NCBI RefSeq assembly: GCF_949987535.1
Contig: NC_080065.1
Span: 40,091,239-40,155,238, forward strand
Source of the DNA: Balaenoptera acutorostrata
Lineage: Eukaryota > Chordata > Mammalia > Artiodactyla > Balaenopteridae
Direction: 5' to 3'
Length of the DNA: 64,000 bases
Both the position numbers and the translations under genes were made by a program. The notes under the pieces are model-generated. The model saw nothing but the letters and a program-made list of their open reading frames with translations, was not told the DNA's origin and made no database searches. Shown here one piece after another: positions 44,697 through 56,892 of this stretch. Position 1 is the stretch's first letter, and the number at the start of each line of letters is the position of its first letter.

Positions 44697-45044
44697 CAGG
44701 TCACAGTCGCTTCTTAATCGAGGACATTTGGATTTGGCCAATACTCCCATAAATATGTCAGGAGCATTAAATTCTTGGAGAAACAAAGCCACATCCTCAT
44801 CCATTGACATATCCCACACTCTGCAGATTTCATTCTCCATTTCTTCATCAAGCTCCATCTGCTGCTCCTCATCATCTGAGCTGGATTTGGAGTTTTCAGG
44901 GCTAACAATCTGGATGAGCCTGCTGAGGACGCCGAAGAGCCAGTGCTTGCTGTAGACCGTGCTGCCTATGCAGTCCCCCCCGGCCGCCTCCTCCTCCTCG
45001 TCCCCGTCCCGATTCAGCGGCGGTGGAGAAGGATTGCGGTCCAT
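44697..45044 (-). pseudogene. SAAL1: SAAL1 retrocopy, N-terminal open segment (116 codons)
   Basis: It opens at the original ATG (45044) and follows SAAL1 through an acidic stretch ([11 protein letters not shown]), [15 protein letters not shown] and the poly-acidic [19 protein letters not shown] to KCPRLR. It then enters the inserted 33 nt and stops (SDCDL, stop). A truncated product of 116 residues is possible on paper, but no promoter is visible. The GC- and CpG-rich first 60 bases are as expected for a first exon. Confidence 0.9.
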
Positions 45045-45056
45045 CTAGTCAATATT
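45042..45056. repeat. Target-site duplication, 5' side of SAAL1 retrocopy
   Basis: CATCTAGTCAATATT, identical to 41491-41505. Its first three bases overlap the reverse complement of the ATG, so the true junction is ambiguous by up to 3 bases (microhomology). Confidence 0.93.
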
Positions 45057-47379
45057 GATACAGATGATTATAACATAATTTTAAACATTGTCTAATTTAT
45101 CTGAGCAATATTTTTTATAAGGCTAGTGGTTCTCTGAAGCAAACTAATAAAAAAGAAACCTTAATGAACTGTTGGCTTGAATTGTTTCAGCTCTGTAAGA
45201 TAATGATGTTGAATCTTAAACATGAGAAAAGTGGAGAGGAGTTAAAGGAGACGTAAAAAAAGAGGTTAATAGTTAAGAAAATGGTAACTATGAGAAAGGT
45301 GTATCAGTTAGTACCACTTAACAAAACTCCATGACATAAAATGGCAACCATTTTTTTAACTCCTGTATTTGTAAGTCAGCTGAGGTTGAGCTGATCTGGT
45401 CTGGGGTTAGTGAGGCTTGATTGCAAGCTATAGTGAGGCTTGATTGCAAGTTCATGTCTCTTCTGTGTATTTCTCATCCTTTTTGGATTGGCTGCCTAGC
45501 TTAGGTATGTTCTCATGATGACACCAGAAGCTCAGCATGTAAAAGAGAATTGTCACTTCTACCCATGTTCCATTGGCCAAAGCAAGTCATATGACTGAGC
45601 TCAAAGTCATAAAGTATGAAAATACTGTGCCTTTGGTGGGAGCAGCTGCAAAGTTGCATGTCAAAGTGTGTCAATTAGGGAGGTCAGAAATATTGGGGCC
45701 AATAATTCATCTACCATTAAATGTTAACTGGGAGGCTGATTATAAAGCTTGGGGAAGAAAGTGTCTTGGGCAACTGAGTTCAAATTCAGCTAACCCTTAA
45801 TCCTAGACAAATTTCTTAAAAAGTTACTGAGAATTAGGTAAACTGTATGAATTGTGTGGACACCTAAGCTATGTAGTCCTGTTTCACTGCTGCTTTCTGA
45901 AACCTCTTCTAATGCCTTTGCAGGCCTCCAGAACTGCTAAAAGAGATGCAGGATCATTAAGAAATCAATGAAAATAGCCTTAAAATTTGAGTTAACATCA
46001 ATGTTTGCTTTATTGCAACATGATTCTTGATAGTGGGAAACTGACCAAGTTATATTTGATTATGTAGGTTACCATGGCAGACTTACATCCTTGAGCTTTC
46101 TTGTTGTTAGATGAAAGGTATCTAAACTTTCCAAAATTTTATCCAAGCAGAGGACTCATCTGGAAATGAGTATCTTATCTTTATATCTTATCATCAGGGG
46201 AGTAGGAAGAGGGAGAATAAGAGTAGTAGGCAAGTAGAACTTTATGAAGTTAAATACATCAGCTTTTAAGGATCTTATTTCCAATTACAAGTGCTTGCCT
46301 TCAGGCCTGTCCTTTATAAGGGCCCAGAAAAAAATCTCATATTTCAAATAACTGCCAGTTATTAAGGTAAAATGCATTCTCCTGCTGTTTATAGTCTATT
46401 CATGTAACTACCATCACAGAAGGGCAGAATTGGGATCAAGGATTCTTCTCATATTCTGGAATATCTGCTGGTGTGCCTCTTCCTCCCATTCTCAGGGCCC
46501 CAAAACTTGTATTGGTCACTCATTCAGTCTAAATCTGGAGCCCAGAAAAAAATCACCCATAGTCTCCAAAATTGCTTATTTTGGCCACTGAAAATCAGAA
46601 TTGTGGATATGTGTAATAAACCAGAACCAATCTGGCTTGCAAATAAAGGGTTTTTATTGATATATCAGATGCTTGAACTTCTGGAGGAGAAAACAAAGGC
46701 AACCACAGAGGCGAAAGAAGTTAAGCTTCTGTACTATCATCCAAGGCAGAATTCTTTTTCCTTTCATGATGCTTCGGTGCTTATTTTTACTTGGAAGTTG
46801 AGAATTGAAAACTTCTTTCTATATGTAACTTCACCAAGCTTCTTTCTAATTATCCATTACTCATATTTTGAGTAAAGATAAAAAGAAGGAAGAGTAATAG
46901 TTGTAGTAACAGTAGTAGTTCTTACCTGAGACTAGCTTAAGCTTGGATTACACATTTGAGGTGCATTTCATTTTTCTGACATCTAAACCTGTATTTTAGG
47001 GGGAAAATTAAAATTACTGATAAACATTATTCATGGTATCTAATGTTTTCTTGTGTTAAACTGGAATCTATAGTTTGGGGGAGAGATTAAATAGATTGAT
47101 TGCATTTTAGTTTGTTAATAGATAAGAATATTACATAGAAAGATGTGTTAGAATAGCCTCACTTTATCCATCAGTGACAAATACTCCTATATTTATTACA
47201 GCAGTGCTACTTACTCAATTTCATTAGGTCAGGAACTATTTGTTTACATATCAGTAGTGGGTGACTGCCTTCCCTAGTCATGCTTAAATGGAGCTGAGAT
47301 GCTGTACTTAAAGACCTAGCCCCATTCAGTTCTTGAGATAAATCTAACCAGAGAAGAAAGGAATAGTAATAAAATAATA
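45057..47379. other. Anonymous DNA including an old repeat at 45300-45725
   Basis: 45300-45725 (GTGTATCAGTTAGTACCACT, ATTGGCCAAAGCAAGTCATATG, GGGGCCAATAATTCATCTAC) resembles an old mammalian interspersed element. It also holds a 20-bp tandem duplication (45408-45450). No gene was seen; the frame 46471-46875 plus (134 codons) has no recognisable domain. Confidence 0.45.
45408..45450. repeat. 20-bp direct duplication, period 23
   Basis: TAGTGAGGCTTGATTGCAAG at 45408-45427 and again at 45431-45450. Confidence 0.95.
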
Positions 47380-47625
47380 ATAGTAATAACAACACATTTT
47401 GTTTATTATGTGACAGGAACTGTGCTGAGTGCTTTTCATTCATTCAGTCTTCATCATCATCCTGGGTTAGGCCTGGACATTATGCCCATTATCCACTTTA
47501 CAGATGAGAAGATTGGATCTCAGATAAATGATCTAATTTGCTCAACATCACATAGCTAACAGGTGGTGAGGCACTGAGCCTTCAGAATCATGCTCCAACC
47601 ATTACACTATCCTGCCTCCTAGAAG
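47380..47625 (-). repeat. MIR SINE
   Basis: Antisense MIR: TTTATTATGTGACAGGAACTG, CCACTTTACAGATGAGAAGA, TTTGCTCAACATCACATAGC, TAACAGGTGGTGAGGCACTGA, ATTACACTATCCTGCCTCC. Well preserved. Confidence 0.9.
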
Positions 47626-50163
47626 ATAAGAGTCTTAGATTACTTTTGCTAGAGTATAGGTTGTCTTCAGATATACTATTGCTCAGTGCATACAGCTGGA
47701 TCCACACTTTAGTGTGGACTAGCAGGTCCTGATTATTTCTTAGGTGTCACAAGTTGTTACCCATAATAAGATACTGAAGGTTGTGAACGACTTGCTTTTT
47801 ATCTTATAAGTTAAGACATAGTCAATATTTCAGTACACTAACATTATTTTTATTCATTTGAATTCCAATATGTTTTCTTAAATTGGAGGAAAAAATGATG
47901 GCGTGACAGCTAGCAAACCAGAAATTATATCTCACTGTTGCCTTCTTTATTGTATCTTCTGAAGAACACTGTCATTCATATTATATGGTATATTATCTCT
48001 AGGTTTGTTGTGCATTTCTATCAGTTGATCATGTCTGCTTATTTTCCCTTGGAAAATGGATCAAGGAGATAGTGTATTAGCTGATTTGATAAATTTCCCA
48101 ACATTTTGCAAAGTAGTTGACCAACTTTTCTTTGTGATGTTAGATGGTATTACTAGTCAAGACTTTGTTTTGTTTAAGAAAGCTGACTTTCTTATTCTAA
48201 AACTTGTAAATAGGCATACAAAATAAAATTTCTATGAGTAAATATTATGATATTGAAATTTGATGAGTAAATATTATGATAAAGTTTCAGAGTAAAATTT
48301 CCCTTGCAAGTTAAAAGTGTTTCAAATGAAGGAAATCACAAAGTCACATGTAAAAGAAAATAAGAGGAAAAGAGCAATAGAATAAACATTTTGGGTTTCA
48401 TAATTCAATCTAAAAATTAAGGTGCATTTATTTGATTGGCAGTTGACAAAAAAACCCTCAATGTCCAGGAAGCAGTTATTAGTCTGTAGAATTCAGTGCT
48501 CTTAGACACAATGCTAGTATTGCTAGTATTTTAACAACACTGAAATTATTTCTTAAAAGAGTGTTGTCAAGTACCCTTTCTCCTAAATCCTTTAGTTGGT
48601 AATAAAAGCTGCAACTTTCTCTTATTTTATTGAGGTTTCCCTGTATGAAAGCATTACCATGTTTTCAGATAACTTATATTGTTAGATATTTCTGTAAATG
48701 AGTATGATTTTTGGTAAATGGTGATAGGTTTACAACCAAGGACAATGAAAAATCTGTGCTAAAGAAATGTAGGACCCTGAAGTTTTTCCTATGCCACATA
48801 AAGATTTGTGTCTTGAATACATTCATCCAGTGTTATTGTCTGTTCCTTCTCTATGTTTAGTTAGTATCAAATACCAGTCTTTTGTTTATTGTATAGTAAG
48901 CTTACAAAGAAAAGGCAAATTCTCAGCCATTTATGCAGACATTTGAATACCACGTCTGAATGTTTGGATCATCCAAACGGAACCTACGGCATTCTGACCA
49001 TTAGCTGGGTGACTAGTTACGGGCTGAGGGCCTCACCTGAGTAACTCGAGAATCCCTTCAATCTGGCTCTTTGATTTGGCTTTCACAGGCCAGTACTTTT
49101 TATTTCTTCTCATCTGTCTGCTATCATGTTAACAAGACAAGGCAAATCTCTGCAGCTCATTGACAACGTAATAAGATGAGATTAGAATTTCACCAGCGAA
49201 AGAATGGCTTCTTTTAGGGCTTTAGGCTTGAGGCTAATGTTTGTATGTGCCTTGGTGATCAAAAAAGAAAAAAAAAAAAAAGCAAGCCAAACAAACAAAC
49301 AAGTAAAACCATAATAGCTGCCTACAAGGACTTCTTACTCAAATCTGCTTAGCCTGATTGAAACCCGGATAAGTTCCAAACCAAAACGATGCAGCATCTT
49401 TCATGTCACTGACATAATACTGTCAGGAAGCTTACCCCAATGTTGTTTTTGTACCGCTAATAACTGTTATCCCATTTACATTTTGTTAATATAAACCCTG
49501 GTTCAAGGAAAGTCAATTGATGCTGGAAGCTACTGGAAAACGGCTACTTAATTTAAGGTTTAGAACAAATAGGTGGAATGTATGATATTGTATTAAATAC
49601 TGAAGATTTTGGCAACTTCTAAAGGCATTTTGAACTAACATAAATAAAACTTTCAAAAAAATTGGGAGGGAGACAGTGTTGTTTATTGTGCAAGAACAAT
49701 CAAGCACACTTAATGGAATATTGTGACAAAGAGCCACAAATTAATATCTAATCTCAATATATGCAAGGCTTTTATCTTCCTAAGGCTGACCAAAAAGACT
49801 AAAACAAATTGTCTTAATTGTGTTTATATTTTCAAGCCACATTTTCCATATACAATTAAGTTATTTAAAACTCTGCAATTGAAGTACTTGTCTTTAATAA
49901 TAAGGTCTGGGTTTATTTGATTAAAATGTGATTTGGCATGGTTATACGTCTAACATTTTAATTAAGGAAATTGCATTTGCTTTCTTGATATTTGTCTATA
50001 CTCTGACCAGTTGTTTTATCATTTTCACATGACATATAAACACATTTTGCAAATTAGTTCACTGGTTATTCCATGTCCTGTGAAATTTAGATAGTGGAAA
50101 GATATATAGAATATGTAAATAATATATGTGTGTATTAGCTTGCATGCAATAGAAAGTTAGGTA
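47626..50163. other. Anonymous DNA; 48940-49500 looks less decayed
   Basis: No gene was seen. A 19-bp direct repeat ATGAGTAAATATTATGATA occurs at 48234-48252 and 48263-48281. The segment 48940-49500 has balanced composition and no repeat hallmarks, so it could hold conserved noncoding sequence. Confidence 0.45.
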
Positions 50164-50530
50164 AATAAAACTACTTTAGGGCTTCCCTAGTGACGCAGTT
50201 GTTAAGAATCTGCCTGCCAATGCAGGGGACACGGGTTCGAGCCCTGGTCCAGGAAGATCCCACATTCTGTAGAGCGTGCTCCACTTCTGAGCCTGCACTC
50301 TAAAGCCCGTGAGCCACAACTGCTGAGCCTGTGTGCCACAACTACTGAAGCCTGCACGCCTAGAGCCCCTGCTTCACAACAGGGGAAGCCACTGCAATGG
50401 AAGCCCACCACTGCAACTAAGAGTAGCCCCCGCTCGCTGCAACTAGAGAAAGCCTGTGCTTAGGAACAAAGACCCAACGCAGCCATAAATAAACAAACAA
50501 ACAAACAAATAAATAAATAGAACTAATGTG
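50164..50530 (+). mobile_element. CHR-type SINE, long form
   Basis: The body is about 50178-50510: GGGCTTCCCTAGTGACGCAG, the B box GGTTCGAGCCC, repeated GAGCCACAACTGCTGAGCC / GCCACAACTACTGAAGCC blocks, then GACCCAACGCAGCC and a (CAAA)n/(TAAA)n tail. AAATAAAACTA before it and AAATAGAACTA after it are a likely duplication with one mismatch. Confidence 0.9.
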
Positions 50531-52024
50531 CTCTATTCATTATTAATCAGGGCAACTCAAGAACTTACATAGTCCTGGCCATTTTAGCAGGAATAAAGAT
50601 GTTTTTAAAAAAGCAGCAGTCCTGTAACAAATCCTGTTTCTCAGCTCTACTAATTGCTTTCTTTGCATTAAAATCCTTGCTAGTGCTGAAAGGTAAAAGC
50701 AAGCTAGGAAGCTGCAAGACTGAGAAACCCAAACAACTCTTTAAAAAAGTTTCTTTTCCAGTCCTGTGCCTTGAGAATTTGCCATCTGGATTGCATACCG
50801 TATTCAGTGATTTAGCTCTAGACGTTTTTAAACAATAGCACTGTAGCATTTCAGCATGTTGTCTCATGATAAAATAAATGTTCTGTGCATTAAATTATGC
50901 TGGTATATATTTAACACTCCCCATGTGACCAACGGACACAGTGAGGACAGGTACTTACCAATTTGGTTTCGATATATCAGAATTTTGATAATGTATTATG
51001 CATGTATTATCAGCTCTGCATTCACTGATATTTAGGGGAAAATATTTCAGAGATAAATACGTCTAATTTTGTATTGCTTTGGGCTTTCTCAAGGTTAATT
51101 AGTATCCAAGTGACTAAGATATTTTATTCCTCTTTAATACTTTCATCCCAGGGTGATACTTGCCTGAGGTTGCACTGTTTTTGATTAACTCTATGTGATA
51201 ATGAAAACCATGAGAATGGCCTCGTGTAGGAGTTCCTTCTTTTCTGATGTTACATATAAAACTGCGGAAGTCTTCCGATATTTAACACTAAACTTTTGTC
51301 CCTTTCTGCACCTAGACCTCAAACTAATTATGAAAGTGTGAGGAATGATTTTGTCTAAAGTCATTACTGTTTTCTAAGGTGTGCCTAAGTGAAGAGTTCA
51401 ACTATTTTTATTGGGGGAAAAAAACCACGTACTAATGAGGGCTCAAGGCAATTTTTGTGCTCTCCAAGGACAGACAGGGAGTCAGATCAGCAATTGTACA
51501 TAGAAGATAGAGACACACGGACTGATGCCTTTTCTATTGTGTAAAGAGTATATTTTGAGCTAATCTGCAATGACTACTGGTATTTCCTCCATGATCTGAA
51601 TTGAAAATAGAAAAACAACCAACTAGATAAAATTGTCAAAGTTGTTCGAGGAGAAACCTAAAAATGTAATAATAATTTTTTTCTTCCAGAAACTATACTA
51701 GATTGTGAAAAAAGGAAATTCCCTTCTCTTTTATTTTACTTCTGTTTTGGTGAGCACATTTTGGTGCTGCTTTTTATTAAATGAAATATGTAATGGGCTC
51801 AGTGCGCATGTTAATCTACAGACATAATTACAATGAGAAATGGACTTATTTAGAGACAACTATAATCTCTCCACCTTTCAGTTTACTCTTTACCAAGTTA
51901 TGTCTGAATCCAAAAGGGAAAGATAATTCATAAACCAATTTGTACCATTATTACACTTTCAAGAAGTTAACACTTTATACTACACCTTTGCTTCTACTCA
52001 ATTTTCTTCACCATTAACTGAAGC
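50531..52024. other. Anonymous DNA, no repeat recognised
   Basis: About 1.5 kb without repeat hallmarks and without a believable ORF (50565-50867 minus and 50599-50838 plus overlap each other and lack motifs). It is one of the longest repeat-free stretches in the window. Confidence 0.45.
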
Positions 52025-52190
52025 AATTAAAAAATTTAATTGAGATATAATTGACATAGAACAGTATGCTATTAGTTTCAGGTGTACAATATAACATAAT
52101 GATTCGATATCTGTATATATGTATTATGAAATGATTACCACAAGAAGTCTAGTTAACATCCATCACCACAAAGAGTTACAAAAAAGCAAT
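52025..52190 (-). mobile_element. Old L1 3'-end fragment, antisense
   Basis: AATTGAGATATAATTGACAT, TTAGTTTCAGGTGTACAATA and TAGTTAACATCCATCACCAC are the antisense 3' UTR phrases of old L1s. Confidence 0.8.
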
Positions 52191-53602
52191 TTTAATTGAT
52201 GAAAATATTTATATCCAATGGGCTTGGGTTAATAACCTATGTGTTATTTGATGTTTTTCAGGTTGTAAGAATAAATTCAATTTGCCTCAGTAAATGGAGA
52301 GTTTGTTGGAAAGTGAGCAAGGGAAGATGGAGACAAATGTCTCAAATGTCTCAATGAGGTATCACAAACATCTTTCTGTGCCATTTAGTTAAAAAAATTA
52401 GGTTTCATAGCTTAGGAGCAGGTCTAATGACTCAGTGGCAATTCTAGTAGCTATTGCACAAGCACTGGGTCACTTTTCCATCTTTATTCATTCTGTTCAC
52501 TCTATTGCCAACTAACTGATATGTCTCTCTTTTTCTCTCTGTCTTTTATAAATGGGAAAAAAGAGGTTCCAGTTGGTCTGGCTAGTCACCTCCAGAGTAG
52601 GTACACATTGGTCAGAGTCTATTTCACAGCCTCCTTGCAGGATGATTGCTTTATTTCCCATGTCCATTCCAATTAGCTCTCATCCAGGCAGGCCACACAT
52701 GGTAAATTTTTAAAAAAAGCAATTCAGGTATAACAAACACATAAGACTGGGGTTATGAACATGGCAGTGAGTCTGAGACTTCTCACAAGACTGCTATATA
52801 ACTAGCAGATAATTTGTGCGGCCTGGCCATGCATTTGGATCCAGAGAAAAGAAATGCTTGTTTTATATTATTAAAAATTTACTATTTGAGTAGCTCAAAG
52901 TACATAAGTTTATTAACTGATAACTTTAAAAAATAGCTATTTGAAAGAGAAATGATATGTAATAAATGAGAGTATATATTATAAGAAATGCTAAACTGGT
53001 TTCATATTGAAAGGCAATTGAAATAGTCAGCCGCCTCTTCTCATCAGCTGAGTGCTGTTAAGTACTTATTCATTAATTGCTAAGAGCTTCTAATGAATAT
53101 TGACATAGGCCTGCATGGTTAGATCTTTTAATTTCCTTAAAGAAATACATTTGAAAGAAATTGAATCATGATTGAAGGAGCTAATTCTAGCAATTAAGTG
53201 GTTATTTAATGGACTATTTCCTACATAGCACAACAAATGGAACATTTTTCAAAGGGAAGAAAAGTCATGAAAATGCTTGCAGGCACAAAAGAATAATAAA
53301 TTTTTAAACTACAAAGCTAATAAACTAGATAAACTGGTGTCATGCTAAGGAAACCCATCCTGGTTCATTAAAGTGTAACATCTGAAACCACTAAGCGATC
53401 TGTCCCTTTCCACTATCTCAGTACAAAGGTGCTAAATTACAGGCATCAGATTAACTCCTCATACATTTAGGTTAAGCTTTGCTTGAAATGCTACCATACA
53501 TGTTCAAAAAAAGAGTGTTTTTTTTTTTAACAGTGTTTATGAAAACTCTGATTTTATGTATAGGTATATATGTATCCATATAAACTTATGTACAGATTTT
53601 CT
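52191..53602. other. Anonymous DNA
   Basis: No recognised repeat or gene. AT-rich with scattered better-composed segments near 52980-53180. Confidence 0.4.
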
Positions 53603-53674
53603 CTTTTTTTAATTGAAATATAGTTGATTTATACTATATTGTGTTAGTTTCAGGTATACAGTAAAGTGATTCAG

Positions 53675-53705
<31 letters not shown>

Positions 53706-53755
53706 TTCTTTTCCATTATAGGTTATTACAAGATATTGAATATAGTTCCATAGAG
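53603..53755 (-). mobile_element. Old L1 3'-end fragment with an (AT)n expansion
   Basis: AATTGAAATATAGTTGATTT, TTAGTTTCAGGTATACAGTA and TATAGGTTATTACAAGATAT are antisense L1 3' UTR phrases. The AT repeat at 53676-53700 sits where this family usually has a short TA run. Confidence 0.8.
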
Positions 53756-54497
53756 TCTCTTTTAATAAGGCTATGTTAAGAGAGAAATCAGACCTACTAG
53801 CCTTTGACAAATAAAAGTTGCACTTACTGAAATCATTCATGAAACCAGGATTCAGTAGATGTATTACTGCTAATACTTTTGTTAGTGATACTGAAAACTC
53901 TTAATTCTTAGAGATCAAATTGACTAGTTTATCTTTGGCTTCTTCTATGTAAAAACACATTGTAAGAATTAGTTTTTTGAGACATCTGCCTCCAATTTAG
54001 TACTGATATTAAAAAAAATTGAAATACTCAAAACAATACTTTAGTACATATTCAATTTTTCCATAATATCAATCATGTGGTTAATAAATAGCTGCTTCTA
54101 TTTTATACACATGGCATAGGTAATTTAATCTTATTATTATAAAAACATTACACTTTAGAATAGTCCGGCTAAAGAGTCTGAGCTTTTGTTGCATTGTTGA
54201 ATTTAAATGTTACTTTAAAGCTGTATTGGATGTGTCATTTTACATGAATTGATTACTTTATATTTTAATCTTTGGACCATAAGCATATAAAATGAAGAAG
54301 CTACACAGATAGTATAGTATACAATGTTATTAACATAGTATACAATGTTAATCTGGGGAATACTCTCTTTAAAGAATACTTATTGTTTAAAAAAAATCTT
54401 TGAAAATAATGACAAAAAGAAGAAATGTGCTTTTCTATTTATTGGAATTATTCTTTTTCTACAAATATAGTTCTCTGAGCTGTTTTGACTTGTTATA
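53756..54497. other. Anonymous AT-rich DNA with a short duplication
   Basis: ATAGTATACAATGTTA occurs at 54314-54329 and 54335-54350. Otherwise no feature was seen. Confidence 0.45.
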
Positions 54498-54701
54498 CAG
54501 CACTGTCCAATAGAATTTTTTGCAGTGATGGAAATGCTCCATGTCTACATGCCCCTAAACATTAGCTACTAGCCACATGTGGCTTTTGGGCACTTAAAAT
54601 AGGACTAGTTCAACTGAGGAACTGAATTTTTCATTTCTTTATTTTAATTAATTTAAATTTGAATGATATGCGGCTAGTGGCTACCCTATTGGACATTATA
54701 G
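54498..54701. mobile_element. Small DNA-transposon remnant with terminal inverted repeats
   Basis: It starts CAGCACTGTCCAATAG and ends with the reverse complement CTATAATGTCCAATAG; the inner ten bases of the two ends match exactly. Inside are TAGCCACATGTGGCTTTTGG and GCGGCTAGTGGCTACC, familiar phrases of an old non-autonomous DNA transposon. No transposase remains. The family name is not certain. Confidence 0.65.
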
Positions 54702-56030
54702 TATAAAGTGTTTGCTTAATGAAATGTACAATGTCCTTAACATTTACTTTGATTATCACCAGGAAAAGCGAGATTCTAAGTTATTTTCCAAATCAAAGAA
54801 ACCTTTGGAAATCAAAAAATTAAGTATGAGGAAACAGTTGTGTCTAGGTAACGTAAGAGACTCTTCAACCAACTATTTTGGCCATTTTGTGTCTTTTTGT
54901 CTCAAAGACAAAATTGTAAGTCCTGAAGAAGAAAATGATATCTGTAATTCCCATGGTGTTTCTCTAAGGTATTGCCATGTGCACTTTAATTTGCTCTTTG
55001 AATATGTGAGCAACACCTTTGGAAACAAATAAATATGCAAAATAGATTATTATGAGCCGACTGTGTAACTTGAAATCTGATACCCAGAGGAAGATTATTC
55101 AGTGACTCATGCACTTCTAAACAACAAAGTATGTTTTGAAAAAGAAGAAACAAAACAGAAATCTACTTATATCTGTAGAAAATCATGTGAAATTAAAGTA
55201 GGTGTTTCTAAGTGTTATGACTTTAATCTGGTGTGTTAATTCACTAACTTCAGAATAATAATTCAGTGTCATTACTTTACAGCCAGTTTTCAAATTGCTG
55301 TATTAATGCTAACTCCTATACTGGATTGCCTCTCTTTTTTTTTTTTCTCTCTTTTCTTTCCAGAATGCTTATTTTGTGTGCAGGCCCTTATTAGCCTTTC
55401 TCTCTGAATATGTTATTGCTCCCTGGTTTCCAGTTAAGGCTCCTAGCTTCTGTGTTTCTAATCAGGGCCTCCATTAAACAGTCACAGGGGTTATTGTTTG
55501 GTTATGTTTGTAGTTAGTAGCTCTTAGCTTTATCTGCTTGGTGGTGGTTTACAAATTCCTGCTAATGTTAAATTAAAACAGTAATTTCTGGTGGCTTCTA
55601 CTCTTATTTTCCCTTTCTCCTGCCCCTGTTGCAAATCAGAGATGGAAGAGGAGGGAAAGACACTGCTAGATGTAAAGCTTTACCATATTCACCCTGTAGG
55701 GTGGTGGATAAGGAAGATCACAGTTGTTTGGCCTGGGATCTGGATCTTATTAATGTCACCAGGCTTCCCCAATACTCAGTGGCAGAAATCTGGATTCTCC
55801 CTGCTGTTAACAGGCCTTAACATGAACTGAAGTTCACTAAACTTTCTGTAACTAAATAAACTCAGGGCTGCTGAAACTTTCCTCCTTCCTTTAATAGACT
55901 GCAAAGAGGATAGTGTTGATATCACAACACCATGCAGTTGCCTGATATCCCCAAACTGACATATGCTAAAACATGTCATTTGGGCTGCCCCTTCTTTCAG
56001 CCATAATCTGCTTTCCTAAATTTGGAGTTT
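54702..56030. other. Anonymous DNA with an uninterpreted 107-codon frame
   Basis: The frame 54712-55032 plus has no ATG at its opening, no recognised domain and a length expected by chance in AT-rich DNA. A T12 run lies near 55335. No repeat was recognised. Confidence 0.4.
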
Positions 56031-56416
56031 AAAATGTGCGGCTTTTTTTTTTTTTGTATTTATTTGTTTATTTATTTTTGCTGCATTGGGTCTTCATTGC
56101 TGCACGCGGGCTTTCTCTAGTTGCGGTGAGCCGGGGCTACTCTTCATTGCGGTGCACAGGCTTCTCATTGCCGTGGCTTCTCTTGTTGCGGAGCATGGGC
56201 TCTAGGGCATGCGGGCTTCAGTAGTTGTGGCACTCAAGCTCAGTAGGTGTGGCTCGCAGGCTCTAGAGCGCAGACTCAGTAGTTGTGGCACACGGGCTTA
56301 GTTGCTCCGTGGCATGTGGGATCTTCGCAGACCAGGGCTCGAACCCATGTCCCCTGCATCAGGAGGCGGATTCTTAACCACTGTGCCACCAGGGAAGTCC
56401 AAAATGTGCGGCTTTT
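56031..56416 (-). mobile_element. Long CHR-type SINE variant with perfect target-site duplication
   Basis: The body is 56047-56400, minus orientation, about 354 bp. It carries repeated CAGTAGTTGTGGCAC blocks like the copy at 39438. The tail is a T run then TTTATTTGTTTATTTATT on plus. Flanks AAAATGTGCGGCTTTT at 56031-56046 and 56401-56416 are identical (16 bp). Confidence 0.97.
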
Positions 56417-56638
56417 AAAGCACTGGAAGAGAATGTGCAGGAATATATTTTCTGCATTGCGCTCTCTCTTGCAGTCTGAAATAGAGCAAATTTCTGCTTC
56501 TGCAATATAGCTGATACCCCATATATTCCAAGGACAAATAAATCAGAAGAAAAAGATAGAAGGAATGTTAAATATTATATATGAGGAATGAACTTTTAGT
56601 TATTCTCTCATAAAGCATTTAGACTATTAATAAAAATA

Positions 56639-56890
56639 CAGTTGACCCTTAAACATCCTGGGCGTTAGGGTTCCGACCCTCCAGTGTGTGGAAATCCCTG
56701 TACAATTTATAGTCTGCCCTCAGTCTCCATGATTACTCTGTATCTGAGGTTCTGCATCCTCGGATTCAACCAATGCAAATTGTGTAGTACTGCAGTATTT
56801 ACTATTATATTTATACATTTTTTTTACTTTATATTTATATTTATATTACATTTATAGCCCAGAGCTGAAATAGCATCCAAACTGGGTTTG
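56639..56890 (+). mobile_element. Tigger-like (TcMar) DNA transposon fragment
   Basis: It starts CAGTTGACCCTTAAACATCC directly after a TA dinucleotide (56637-56638), the usual target of this superfamily. It continues with GGGTTCCGACCCTCCAGTG, TCTGCATCCTCGGATTCAACC and a decayed AT-rich part. The 3' end is not recognised. Confidence 0.6.

Positions 56891-56892
<2 letters not shown>

Larger units (their letters stand above)
41506..45044 (-). pseudogene. SAAL1: SAAL1 retrocopy (processed pseudogene)
   Basis: SAAL1 is a nuclear armadillo-like protein linked to cell proliferation (also called SPACIA1). This copy is intronless and closely matches SAAL1 from the start (MDRNPSPPP, residue 1) to the end (FPSLKVQT, stop at 43586-43588); the family length is about 474 residues. 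It is a retrocopy because a multi-exon protein is collinear without introns, an A tail (T run on plus, 41506-41512) follows the 3' end, and both sides carry CATCTAGTCAATATT (41491-41505; 45042-45056). The 5' end falls at the start codon, so no 5' UTR or promoter came along. Two lesions break it: a 33-nt insertion with an in-frame TGA (stop at 44694-44696) and a +1 base at about 43769. It is not expected to make full-length protein. Confidence 0.97.

Noticed and set aside
43711..44955. Plus-strand frames of 67 and 151 codons in the SAAL1 region
   Set aside because: They are antisense shadows of the retrocopy's coding strand.
46471..46875. 134-codon open frame on plus
   Set aside because: It lacks a clear ATG context and any domain, and shows no codon pattern. 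One such frame is about what chance gives in 64 kb of AT-rich DNA read in six frames.
54712..55032. 107-codon Lys-rich frame with AG and GT near parts of it, which looked like an exon
   Set aside because: It opens with TTG, no family is recognised, the length is within chance, and it starts at the edge of a transposon remnant.
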